A stretch of 64,000 nt of DNA from Planctomycetales bacterium 10988 (GTDB taxonomy: Bacteria > Planctomycetota > Planctomycetia > Pirellulales > Pb10988): NCBI GenBank assembly GCA_009664345.1, contig CP043547.1, positions 5,794,709 through 5,858,708 of the forward strand, given 5' to 3'. A program made the translations under genes and the position numbers. Below, in pieces: positions 19,331 to 27,631 of the stretch. The number at the start of each line of letters is the position of its first letter. The stretch's first letter is position 1. Under the pieces are notes generated by a model, which made no database searches, was not told where the DNA came from, and saw only the letters and a program-made list of their open reading frames with translations.

Positions 19331-19368
19331 TTTCCTTATTTCACTTATTTTATAAATAGATAAGGAAA
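19331..19368. repeat. A/T-rich inverted repeat, 9-base perfect arms
   Basis: TTTCCTTAT (19331-19339) and ATAAGGAAA (19360-19368) flank a 20-base A/T-rich centre that can itself partly pair. It lies about 230 bases before the start at 19597. It may be an operator or an mRNA hairpin. Confidence 0.4.
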
Positions 19369-19596
19369 TGGATCGTCCGTATCATTTCCTACCTAAGAAG
19401 CTCTGACAAAACTATTTGAATACGTCAATAAACTCTGACGCGAGTGATTACGCTCCAAGTCAGGAGGTTTTGTTCGAGCCACGACTAGACTCTTGGCAAA
19501 GACAGAATGGAAAGAACCGTTTCTGACACTTCTTTCTTGACTGTTTTGTTCAATAAGCGCCTCCGATGGTTCATTCCTTCCTCAAAGGTAATCCAG

Positions 19597-20652
19597 ATGC
19601 GAATCGCTTGGTGTATGCAAAAAATCCTTTTGCTCTCCCTGACCACGACTTTTCTGTTCACTTCTTACACTTTCGCTGAAACTGAGCGGCGGCAGGTTGA
19701 TCCCGAGCTAAAAGCGGCAATTGATCGTGGGCTTGAATGGCTGTCCCATCATCAATCGCGGCTTGGTCATTGGAGTGCCAACAACGCTCAGTATCCCACG
19801 GCAATGACGGCACTTTGCGGGACCGCCATGCTAGCGGAAGGCTCAACAACCACCCAAGGGAAATACTGCGAAGAGATTCGCCGCGCGGTCGATTTTGTAG
19901 TCAGCAAAAGCCGAAGCAACGGGCTAATCGGTGAGCCAACCCGCGATAATCGTTACACGTATGGGCATGGCTTTTCGATGCTTTTCCTGTCGCAAGTTCT
20001 TGGAGAGGAAGAAGACGCGGATCGCCGCGAAGTTTTGGTGGATGTATTGACGCGTGCGGTTGATTTTACCGGGAAAGCCCAAACGACTTCCGGAGGTTGG
20101 GGGTATGTCAGTGCCCGCGACGGAAATGATTTTGATGAAGGTTCGACGACCATCACGCAAGTCCAAGGGCTACGGGGCTGCCGCAATGCCGGGATTCCCG
20201 TGGATAAAGACACCATCGATCAAGCGATCGATTACATTCGAATCTGTATGACTCCCGATGGCGGCGTTCGTTACAGTTCGAAATCCGGCGGAGGGGCTAG
20301 GCCGGCGATCACCGCCGCGGCGATCTCTTGTTTATTTAATGCCGGGGCTTATGACAGCGAGATGGCTCCCAAACTTTTAGAATTTTGTAAACAAAGCAAT
20401 GAATTAAATAAAGTAAATTACGGAGCCAGCGGTCACTGGCATTATGCACACTATTACTATTCGCAAGTCCTTTATCGTGAAGGAGGCGAAGAGTGGGTCA
20501 GCTACCGTGATCGTTTAATGCGAAAAATTTTAAGCGAACAATCTTCCGATGGTTCTTGGCAACAAGGATACGTTGGCCCCGTTTATACAACGGCGATTAA
20601 TTTAACGATTCTGCAATTGGAAAATGCAAATCTTCCTATTTATCAACGTTGA
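19597..20652 (+). CDS. Secreted squalene-cyclase/prenyltransferase-repeat (alpha-toroid) protein
   Basis: Exported protein of about 351 residues with an (alpha/alpha) toroid fold. The ATG at 19597 has AAAGG 8 bases upstream and begins a signal peptide (KILLLSLTTTFLFTSYTFAE); a frame open from 19507 would bury that signal. Repeats of the type AIDRGLEWLSHHQ...GHWS, AVDFTGKAQTTSGGWGYVS, AIDYIRICMTPDGGVRYSS and ILSEQSSDGSWQQGYVG match the squalene-oxidase-repeat family. The DxDD acid motif of cyclases is absent and no prenyltransferase zinc-ligand set is evident, so it is probably non-catalytic. It lies 78 bases before the first MoxR gene in the same direction and may belong to that cassette. Confidence 0.82.
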   Translation: MRIAWCMQKILLLSLTTTFLFTSYTFAETERRQVDPELKAAIDRGLEWLSHHQSRLGHWSANNAQYPTAMTALCGTAMLAEGSTTTQGKYCEEIRRAVDFVVSKSRSNGLIGEPTRDNRYTYGHGFSMLFLSQVLGEEEDADRREVLVDVLTRAVDFTGKAQTTSGGWGYVSARDGNDFDEGSTTITQVQGLRGCRNAGIPVDKDTIDQAIDYIRICMTPDGGVRYSSKSGGGARPAITAAAISCLFNAGAYDSEMAPKLLEFCKQSNELNKVNYGASGHWHYAHYYYSQVLYREGGEEWVSYRDRLMRKILSEQSSDGSWQQGYVGPVYTTAINLTILQLENANLPIYQR

Positions 20653-20730
20653 GATTTCAATATTTATTGAGTAATGCATTGAAGTTTTTAAATACAACTG
20701 TTTGTTAATATTCATTGTCAAGGAAAGCAT

Positions 20731-21780
20731 ATGAGTGAAGCATCCGAGGTCTCCCCGGAATTGACCGAAAAACTTGGCGTCGCCCGAGAAAAACTTTTGT
20801 CGCAATTTGCACAAGTGATTGTGGGACAAGAAGAAGTTCTTGAGCAATTGATGATTTGTCTGTTTAGTCGAGGTCACTGTTTGTTGGAAGGGGTTCCGGG
20901 GCTGGCAAAGACTTTGATGATTAGCACCCTCGCGAGAACCCTCAATTTAAGCTTTAAACGGATTCAGTTTACTCCTGACTTGATGCCGGCGGATATTACC
21001 GGGACGGAAATTCTTCAAGAAGATCGGGCAACAGGCGCTCGTGAATTCCGATTTTTGGAAGGTCCTATTTTTTCCAATGTTGTTCTCGCGGATGAAATCA
21101 ACCGGACTCCTCCGAAAACACAAGCGGCTCTTTTAGAAGCAATGCAAGAACGGCAAGTTTCTGTCGGAAATACGCGGCATCCTTTGGCCGATCCTTTCTT
21201 TGTCTTGGCAACACAGAACCCCATTGAACAAGAAGGAACGTATACCCTTCCGGAAGCACAACAAGATCGTTTTATGTTTAAAGTGTTTGTTAAATATCCA
21301 TCGTTTGAAGAAGAGATGGAGATCGCACGGCGAACCACCGGTAAATTTTCTGACACAATCGAGCCGGTGTTAACAGGCGAAGAAATTATAGAACTTCAAC
21401 AACTTGTTCGACAAGTTCCTGTGGGTGATCATATCCTTCGTTACGCGTTACTTCTTGTTCGACAAACCCGAACCGGTGAGCCAGGTGTTCCCGGTTTCGT
21501 ACGGGAAAATGTTGACTGGGGGGCCGGTCCGCGTGCAGTGCAATATTTAATTCTCGGCGGAAAAGCTCGGGCGTTACTTTATGGGCGTTCGCATGTCACT
21601 ACGGAAGACATTCAAGCTTTGGCTTGCCCGGTTTTGCGACATCGTATTGGTAACAACTTTGCCGCGGAAAGTGAAGGCATCACTTCCGATCATATTGTTG
21701 AACGGTTGGTTAAAGAAACTCCCACGAAGGAAGATGAGTTAACAAACGATGCCCGATTCAAAACCTTATTTGCATCCTGA
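20731..21780 (+). CDS. MoxR-family AAA+ ATPase, copy 1
   Basis: Cytoplasmic AAA+ chaperone-like ATPase of 349 residues that heads the first vWA cassette. Walker A is the MoxR form GVPGLAKT (residues 54-61). Walker B is VVLADE (117-122), followed by [18 protein letters not shown]. Sensor 1 is [12 protein letters not shown] (160-171), and the C-terminal lid follows ([19 protein letters not shown]). AAGGAAA sits 6 bases before the ATG. The family typically remodels or inserts metal into partner vWA proteins, and such partners follow directly here. The gene's last 32 bases overlap the DUF58 gene. Base usage is more A+T-rich than in the large genes further downstream. Confidence 0.93.
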   Translation: MSEASEVSPELTEKLGVAREKLLSQFAQVIVGQEEVLEQLMICLFSRGHCLLEGVPGLAKTLMISTLARTLNLSFKRIQFTPDLMPADITGTEILQEDRATGAREFRFLEGPIFSNVVLADEINRTPPKTQAALLEAMQERQVSVGNTRHPLADPFFVLATQNPIEQEGTYTLPEAQQDRFMFKVFVKYPSFEEEMEIARRTTGKFSDTIEPVLTGEEIIELQQLVRQVPVGDHILRYALLLVRQTRTGEPGVPGFVRENVDWGAGPRAVQYLILGGKARALLYGRSHVTTEDIQALACPVLRHRIGNNFAAESEGITSDHIVERLVKETPTKEDELTNDARFKTLFAS

Positions 21781-22651
21781 GGCAATCAGTCGGATCACAC
21801 GACTAGAAATGCGTGCCCGTCATATAGTGGAAGGTTTTCTTTCGGGAATGCACCGAAGTCCGTACTTTGGGCAATCGATTGAATTCTTGCAACACCGTGA
21901 ATATGTCCAAGGCGATGATCCTCGGCATGTGGACTGGAAAGTCTGGGCTAAGCAGGAGCGTTTTTATATTAAACAGTATGAAGAAGAGACGAATCTTCGT
22001 TGTTTGTTTTTGGTAGACGTTTCTAAAAGTATGCAGTATCAATCTGGTGCCCTTTCTAAATACGACTATGGTTGTACAGCCGCGGTGAGCTTGGCGTATT
22101 TACTTTTAAAACAACAAGACGCTGTTGCGTGTGTGCCGTTTGACGATCGAGTGCGTGCTCAACTTCCTTTTAAAAGTACGCGTCAACATTTAATGGCGGT
22201 GATTGAATCGCTGAAGACTTTAAAACCAACCGATAAAACCGGAATGTTTAAAATTCTGAAGAAAGTCGCGGAGACCTATCCTCGCCGTGGCATGGTGGTC
22301 TTGATCAGTGATTTGTTAACGGATCGCGATTCGTTAATGAAAGGTTTACGGTTATTACGGCAACGCGGTCATGATGTGTTGATTTTACATATCATGGACG
22401 ATGAAGAACTTGACTTTCCTTTCCAAGGCCCAACTCGTTTTGAAGGGTTGGAAAGTGATGATCTTTTAAATTGTAATCCGCGGGCGTTGCGTGAAGGTTA
22501 TTTAAAAGCGTTAGAAAAGTTTTTGGAAGATGTTCGTATCGGTTGTGCAAAAAATGTAGTCGATTATAAATTGATTCGTACCAGTGAACCTTTAGATGCC
22601 GTGCTCGCGACCTTCCTTTCCAATCGTTTGGGAATGCATCATCGGAATTAG
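21749..22651 (+). CDS. DUF58 family protein, copy 1
   Basis: Soluble 300-residue DUF58 protein, the usual partner of MoxR ATPases. It begins inside the end of the MoxR gene (32-base overlap), so the two are translationally coupled. The DUF58 core [28 protein letters not shown] lies at about residues 55-82, and a vWA-like strand with an intact MIDAS triad D90-S92-S94 (LVDVSKSM) follows. There is no membrane segment. Closely similar in length and layout to the copy at 45756-46652. Confidence 0.9.
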   Translation: MPDSKPYLHPEAISRITRLEMRARHIVEGFLSGMHRSPYFGQSIEFLQHREYVQGDDPRHVDWKVWAKQERFYIKQYEEETNLRCLFLVDVSKSMQYQSGALSKYDYGCTAAVSLAYLLLKQQDAVACVPFDDRVRAQLPFKSTRQHLMAVIESLKTLKPTDKTGMFKILKKVAETYPRRGMVVLISDLLTDRDSLMKGLRLLRQRGHDVLILHIMDDEELDFPFQGPTRFEGLESDDLLNCNPRALREGYLKALEKFLEDVRIGCAKNVVDYKLIRTSEPLDAVLATFLSNRLGMHHRN

Positions 22652-22717
22652 AATTTTTTATAACCAATATTGTATTGAAATAGAAAACTTTTTGGAGATA
22701 GAAAGCGTGGCCGACTT

Positions 22718-25054
22718 ATGCTGGAGTTTTTAAATCCGGCGCTCTTTCCATTTCTATGGCTAGCAGCGATCCCGATTGCCATCCATCTATTAAATCTGAC
22801 ACGAAGGCGTCGGGTACAGTGGGCGGCTATGGAATTTTTGCTGGAAAGCCAACGTAAGAACCGGGCCTTTGTTTGGCTTCGACAATTACTTTTATTGTTG
22901 TTGCGAATGGCGGCGATTGCGATTCTTGTATTGATTTTTGCCAGGATGGTCTTTCTGAATGATCTGACACTTCTGCAAGGGAATCAAACACATCACATGG
23001 TGATTCTTGACGATTCCTTTTCAATGAGTGCTCAAGATTCTCGTAGCGAAACGCCATTTCTTCGTGCCCAACAGGCGATCGTTCGACTGGGACAGCGGGC
23101 CGCCGATGAAGGGGGTAATCACCGTTTTACTTTGTTGAGGACTTCGCAAACGCAGCCGGATTTTCTGGAAAAGCTCGTTCAGGTGAATTTTGCCCAAGAG
23201 TTGCAACAACGCCTGGAAGAGATTTCGGTTTCTTCTCTTTCAAGCGGCCCCGAATCCGCCCTAGAACAGGCCTTGGAATGGCTGCCCACGCAAAAACAAG
23301 ATCAGAAGATTTTATACTTAGTCAGTGATTTTCGCAGCAAAGATTGGGAAGACACTCAACGGATCACTGCTTTATTGCGAGAGTTCGAGCAAGAAAAAAC
23401 GAAGCTCGTTTTGATTCAGTGTGAAGGTGCCCCGCCGGCGAACTTGTCGTTAAGTTCGTTGCGTTCGGTGAGTCGGACGTTGGTGGCCGATGTGCCGCTT
23501 TTCTTGGAAGTCGCGGTTACGAACTTTTCGCAAGACCCGCAAACCGATGTTGAACTTCTTATTTATGAAGACAATACGTTGCGACCGGGTTCGCGAATCG
23601 ATTTGATTCCGCCTGGCGAAACGCGGACCAAACGCTTCCAAGTCCGTATCCCGACTGCTGGCAATCATACCGTTCGCGTGGAATTGCCGAACGATTCGAT
23701 CTCGCTGGATAATGCCCGTGAGACCGTTTTGCAACTTCCGCTGGCGATCAAGACACTGTTAATCGATAGTTCGCCCGATGGCCGCAATGCCCGCTATGTG
23801 CAATCCGCTCTCGACCCCGGTGGCAATACCAAGACGGGGAATACCACGCAAATCGAACTTCCGGGCTTCTTGAATAGCAATGACCTCTCCGAATTTCAGG
23901 TGATTTATCTGACGAATGTCGGCCAGCTCGATCCACCTGCGATTGAACAGTTGGAAGACTTTGTCAAAGCAGGAGGCGGGTTAGGCATCTTTTTGGATGG
24001 GCAGTCGAAAGCCGAATTCATTAACACCCAGCTTTATCGAAACGGAGAAGGTTTCTTTCCGGCTCCTTTGAGTGAACCGTCCAAGACGTTGATGGATCAG
24101 TTGCAAGAACGCTTTCCTTTTGGCATTACGCCGGTTTTGCAACGGAGATGGGAAGAGTTGATGTTGGCTCAAGATGAAAATCTCCCCGATGTGCAGCGAT
24201 CGGTTCATCCGATTTTCGAGAGTTTTGCCGAGGAACGAAATTCCTTGCTCGATTTGGTTCGCATCGATCATCTTTGGCGACTCGATCCGGAGTGGGAAGC
24301 CGGTGTCAACAATCGAACGACAGTCGCTGCCGAGGGGCGGATTCCGGAAATCACCGTCTTCGATCCGAATGCGGAGAATCCGATTCAGTGGACAAGCCGC
24401 TATGTGCCTTTGGTTCTGGATCGCCCGTTCGGGGATGGTCGGGTCGTGAGCGTCATGTCTTCGGCGAGTACCGTTTGGAATAATTGGGCACGCAACCCAA
24501 GCTATGTGTTGATGCTGTTGGAAATGCAGTCCTATCTGGCCGCTCCGACGGAAGGAACCATCACCCGTCAAGTTGGTCAGCCGCTGGTAGTAGAATGGGA
24601 TGCTGCTGAATTCTTTCCCGAACTCGACATCGAACGCTTCCAAGAAGGGGCTCTTGAAAACAGTGTCGAACTCGCCGGGGAGGCCGCGAATGACGAAGGC
24701 GATCGTTTGGGCGTTCGCTACGATAGCACGTTTGATCCGGGGATTTATTCCGTCGCTTTACGGCCCATCGATGGGAGTGAGCGATCGCTGAAGACCTTTG
24801 CTTACAACGTCAATCCAACCGAAGGGAACTTGCAAACCGTTTCGAGTACGCAGCTCGCCACGATTATGGAAGGGATCACGTACACCTTCACGCGAGCGGG
24901 GGCCTTCCGAGGTTCCGATGCCGATGGCGGCGATATTAAACTGTATGATCTGTTGCTTTATTGGCTGGTGATTTTACTACTGCTTGAACAGACTTTTGCC
25001 TACTTTCAGAGTTATCATCCTCCGGCGACCGCTGGAGTCGAAGGAGTTAGTTAG
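22718..25054 (+). CDS. BatA-like membrane vWA protein, cassette 1
   Basis: Membrane protein of 778 residues. The N-terminus (LNPALFPFLWLAAIPIAIHLL) is the BatA-type membrane domain, and a second hydrophobic helix lies at about residues 56-80. A vWA domain follows with an intact MIDAS sequence D98-D-S100-F-S102. The middle region (about 410-460, LEDFVKAGGGLGIFLDG) looks like a class I amidotransferase-like fold without recognised catalytic residues. A C-terminal helix (LYDLLLYWLVILLLLEQTF) returns to the membrane. The ATG at 22718 has no well-placed ribosome binding site; GGAG at 22694 is better spaced for a mini-frame at 22707. The stop is immediately followed by the next ATG. Confidence 0.85.
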   Translation: MLEFLNPALFPFLWLAAIPIAIHLLNLTRRRRVQWAAMEFLLESQRKNRAFVWLRQLLLLLLRMAAIAILVLIFARMVFLNDLTLLQGNQTHHMVILDDSFSMSAQDSRSETPFLRAQQAIVRLGQRAADEGGNHRFTLLRTSQTQPDFLEKLVQVNFAQELQQRLEEISVSSLSSGPESALEQALEWLPTQKQDQKILYLVSDFRSKDWEDTQRITALLREFEQEKTKLVLIQCEGAPPANLSLSSLRSVSRTLVADVPLFLEVAVTNFSQDPQTDVELLIYEDNTLRPGSRIDLIPPGETRTKRFQVRIPTAGNHTVRVELPNDSISLDNARETVLQLPLAIKTLLIDSSPDGRNARYVQSALDPGGNTKTGNTTQIELPGFLNSNDLSEFQVIYLTNVGQLDPPAIEQLEDFVKAGGGLGIFLDGQSKAEFINTQLYRNGEGFFPAPLSEPSKTLMDQLQERFPFGITPVLQRRWEELMLAQDENLPDVQRSVHPIFESFAEERNSLLDLVRIDHLWRLDPEWEAGVNNRTTVAAEGRIPEITVFDPNAENPIQWTSRYVPLVLDRPFGDGRVVSVMSSASTVWNNWARNPSYVLMLLEMQSYLAAPTEGTITRQVGQPLVVEWDAAEFFPELDIERFQEGALENSVELAGEAANDEGDRLGVRYDSTFDPGIYSVALRPIDGSERSLKTFAYNVNPTEGNLQTVSSTQLATIMEGITYTFTRAGAFRGSDADGGDIKLYDLLLYWLVILLLLEQTFAYFQSYHPPATAGVEGVS

Positions 25055-27556
25055 ATGGGGCCATTCGCCCAATTGTCACCTGATATAGCGACCGATTCGG
25101 CAGGCGAACTTTCCGACTCGTTAAGCTCGACCGCTCAAGAGACATTGCGGGAGACGTTCGAATACGCACGCATCCCCACTTCGCCGCTGGAGTGGTTGTT
25201 GCTTACTTTGGTGGTCATCGGCATCACGCTCTTTGTCATCTTTGCTTATCGCCGCGACTGTGCCGAGTCGCCGGGCTGGTTGGCGGTGATTCTTGTCGGA
25301 TTGCGATTGGCGGCCTTGGTCGGTTTGCTGCTCGTTTGGCTTCAGCCGCAAGCTCGCATCGAACGCCGGATTCAAGAGGATTCCGTCGCCGCGATTATCG
25401 TGGATACAAGTCTGAGTATGGGGATGCAGGATGATCCCGAAAACCCGACGTATGCCCCAACGCGAAGTGAAGAGATTCAAGAAGTTCTCGCCAAAAGCCC
25501 TTTGGTCCAGCAGTTGAGAAATCGCCACGATGTGATTGTTGCGACCTTTGGCCAAGACATTCATGAAGTGGTTCGTTGGAAGCGTGATACCGGGGAGACT
25601 TCGCAACCTGCCTCCTCTACGGAAGCTGAAGAAGGCGATACCCTCCCGCTGGAGCTAACCCCGGAGACGATGGATTGGCAGGCAACCCTTGATCCCAAGG
25701 CTCCGGAAACCCGCATCGGGCAAGCGTTGCGGCAATTGATTTCCGAACATCGGCAAGATCGCCTTGTCGGGGCAATTCTCTTTTCGGACGGACAACACAA
25801 CGCCGGGGTCGGGCTCGCTCCTGCGATTCGACTTGCCAAGGAACATGAAGTCAAAGTGCATACGGTCGGGGTTGGTTCGATGCGGACCCCGATCAACTTA
25901 CGAGTGGCCGATTTGATCGCTCCTTCGCGAGCTTACCCTGAAGATGACTTCGAATCCTCTGTCTTTGTGGTAGGGCAAGGTTTGGGCCAAGAACGTGTGG
26001 CGGTTGAGCTTTATTCGCAGCCAGCCGATAACATCGGGGTGGAGCCGAAGTTAGAAGGGAGTCGCGAGACGGTCTTGCAGCAAGATGGCGAACCGGTGGA
26101 AGTTTCCTTTCAACTCAAAGCGGAAGGTCCAGGCCGACGGACCCTGACCGCGAAAGTTCGCCCGGTGCAGGGAGATTACAATCCCCGCGATGATCAAATG
26201 CAGGCGGATGTGGAAATCGTTGAACGCCGCACTCGGGTGCTCTTGTTCGCCGGCGGGCCAACGCGGGAATACCGCTTTCTCCGCAACCAACTTTTCCGCG
26301 ATAAAGAATTTGAAGTCGATGTCCTTTTGCAAACGGCTCAAGTCGGCATCGCCCAAGAGGCGGACCACATTTTAGATGTATTTCCCAACTCCGCCACGGA
26401 AATGGCCGAGTACGATTGCGTTGTGGCGTTCGATCCAGAATGGGATGGCCCAGGGATCACGCCTGCCCAGATCGATCTTTTAGAACAATGGGTCGCGGAG
26501 CAATCCGGCGGGCTGTTGGTCGTCGCCGGTCCGGTCTATACCGAGGAATGGGTCAACGACACCCGCATGGCCAAAGTTCGTTCGCTCTATCCGATCCAGT
26601 TCAGCCGCCACCATGCCTTGCTCGATGCGAGTCGTTTTGAAAACCGGGAGCCTAGCCCGATCCTTCTCACGCAAGAAGGGATGGAAGCGGATTTCCTGTG
26701 GTTGGAAGATAATGCGGTGGAAAGTCGCGATGCGTGGCATGATTTTGATGGGGTCTTCGGCTTTTATGGAGTCCGTGAGCCGAAGCCTGCCGCGACGGTT
26801 TACGCCCGTTATCAAGAGACGGAGAATCTCCCCGAAGATGAACAGCCTATCTACTTTGCCGGACAATTTTATGGTTCCGGTCGGGTCTTTTATATCGGAA
26901 GTGGTGAGATGTGGCGGCTGCGGAGTTTGGCGGTGGCCTACTTCGAACGCTATTATACCAAGCTTCTCCGGCATCTTTCCGAAGGCCGGTTGTTGCGAGG
27001 TTCTCGCCGTGGAGTGCTGTTGGTGGAACGCGAACGCTACCTGCTTGGGCAAACCGTTGTCGTCAGGGCACAGCTGAATGATTCCCAACTTCGCCCGCTG
27101 GAAGTGCCGAGTGTTCCGCTCGAAGTGGTGCTTCCCGACGGCACGCTCTTTCCCCAAGTGACCTTAGTGCCTGATCAAGGCGACCGACCGGGAATGTATA
27201 CCGGGCAGTTCGTCGTTCGCGAAGAAGGGGAATATCGGTTGAACCTCAATGTGCCGGAAGCGGGCGACGAAGGCCTGCTCAGCCGTCGCTTGCAAGTTCG
27301 TATCAGCGATCAGGAGCGGGAGCGACCCCAACTCGATCGGGTGCGTTTGCAAAGTTTGGCCGAAGAAACCGGCGGTACTTATGTCGAAGGGGCGGCCAAA
27401 GCCCCGGAACTGGTGGAACTGCTCCCTTCGCGGGCTCGTATTCGCTATCAGAAAGATCGCCCCGAACCGTTGTGGGATTCTCCATGGATTATGGGAACGA
27501 TCTGTGGCTTGTTGTGTTTAGAATGGTTATTGAGGCGTTGTTTCAAACTCGCCTAA
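25055..27556 (+). CDS. Membrane vWA/amidotransferase-like protein, cassette 1
   Basis: Membrane protein of 833 residues that starts directly after the previous stop codon. Two N-terminal helices (about residues 47-66 and 76-96) precede a vWA domain with MIDAS D117-T-S119-L-S121 (IIVDTSLSMGM). A beta-rich segment follows, then a class I glutamine-amidotransferase-like fold (about 440-640, LLEQWVAEQSGGLLVVAGP). A C-terminal helix ends the protein (PWIMGTICGLLCLEWLLRR). No catalytic Cys was recognised in the amidotransferase-like part. The same architecture recurs at 48870-51116. Presumed to act with MoxR and DUF58 at the envelope; the substrate is unknown. Confidence 0.83.
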   Translation: MGPFAQLSPDIATDSAGELSDSLSSTAQETLRETFEYARIPTSPLEWLLLTLVVIGITLFVIFAYRRDCAESPGWLAVILVGLRLAALVGLLLVWLQPQARIERRIQEDSVAAIIVDTSLSMGMQDDPENPTYAPTRSEEIQEVLAKSPLVQQLRNRHDVIVATFGQDIHEVVRWKRDTGETSQPASSTEAEEGDTLPLELTPETMDWQATLDPKAPETRIGQALRQLISEHRQDRLVGAILFSDGQHNAGVGLAPAIRLAKEHEVKVHTVGVGSMRTPINLRVADLIAPSRAYPEDDFESSVFVVGQGLGQERVAVELYSQPADNIGVEPKLEGSRETVLQQDGEPVEVSFQLKAEGPGRRTLTAKVRPVQGDYNPRDDQMQADVEIVERRTRVLLFAGGPTREYRFLRNQLFRDKEFEVDVLLQTAQVGIAQEADHILDVFPNSATEMAEYDCVVAFDPEWDGPGITPAQIDLLEQWVAEQSGGLLVVAGPVYTEEWVNDTRMAKVRSLYPIQFSRHHALLDASRFENREPSPILLTQEGMEADFLWLEDNAVESRDAWHDFDGVFGFYGVREPKPAATVYARYQETENLPEDEQPIYFAGQFYGSGRVFYIGSGEMWRLRSLAVAYFERYYTKLLRHLSEGRLLRGSRRGVLLVERERYLLGQTVVVRAQLNDSQLRPLEVPSVPLEVVLPDGTLFPQVTLVPDQGDRPGMYTGQFVVREEGEYRLNLNVPEAGDEGLLSRRLQVRISDQERERPQLDRVRLQSLAEETGGTYVEGAAKAPELVELLPSRARIRYQKDRPEPLWDSPWIMGTICGLLCLEWLLRRCFKLA

Positions 27557-27631
27557 CGCAACCGAGCCAACCGCTGAAAATATCAAAACTACTTTTTGAA
27601 ACTTGTGTTTCGCCATAGAGAAAACGAATTC

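Larger units (their letters stand above)
19160..19596. other. Intergenic region before the repeat-toroid protein
   Basis: About 430 A+T-rich bases with a terminator-like hairpin (19204-19248) and a 38-base inverted repeat (19331-19368). The sequence GCTCTGACAAA-ACT near 19392 resembles GCTCTGACAAACTACT near 1213 upstream of pstS. No gene is supported; the open frame from 19507 to 19596 is probably leader. Confidence 0.45.
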
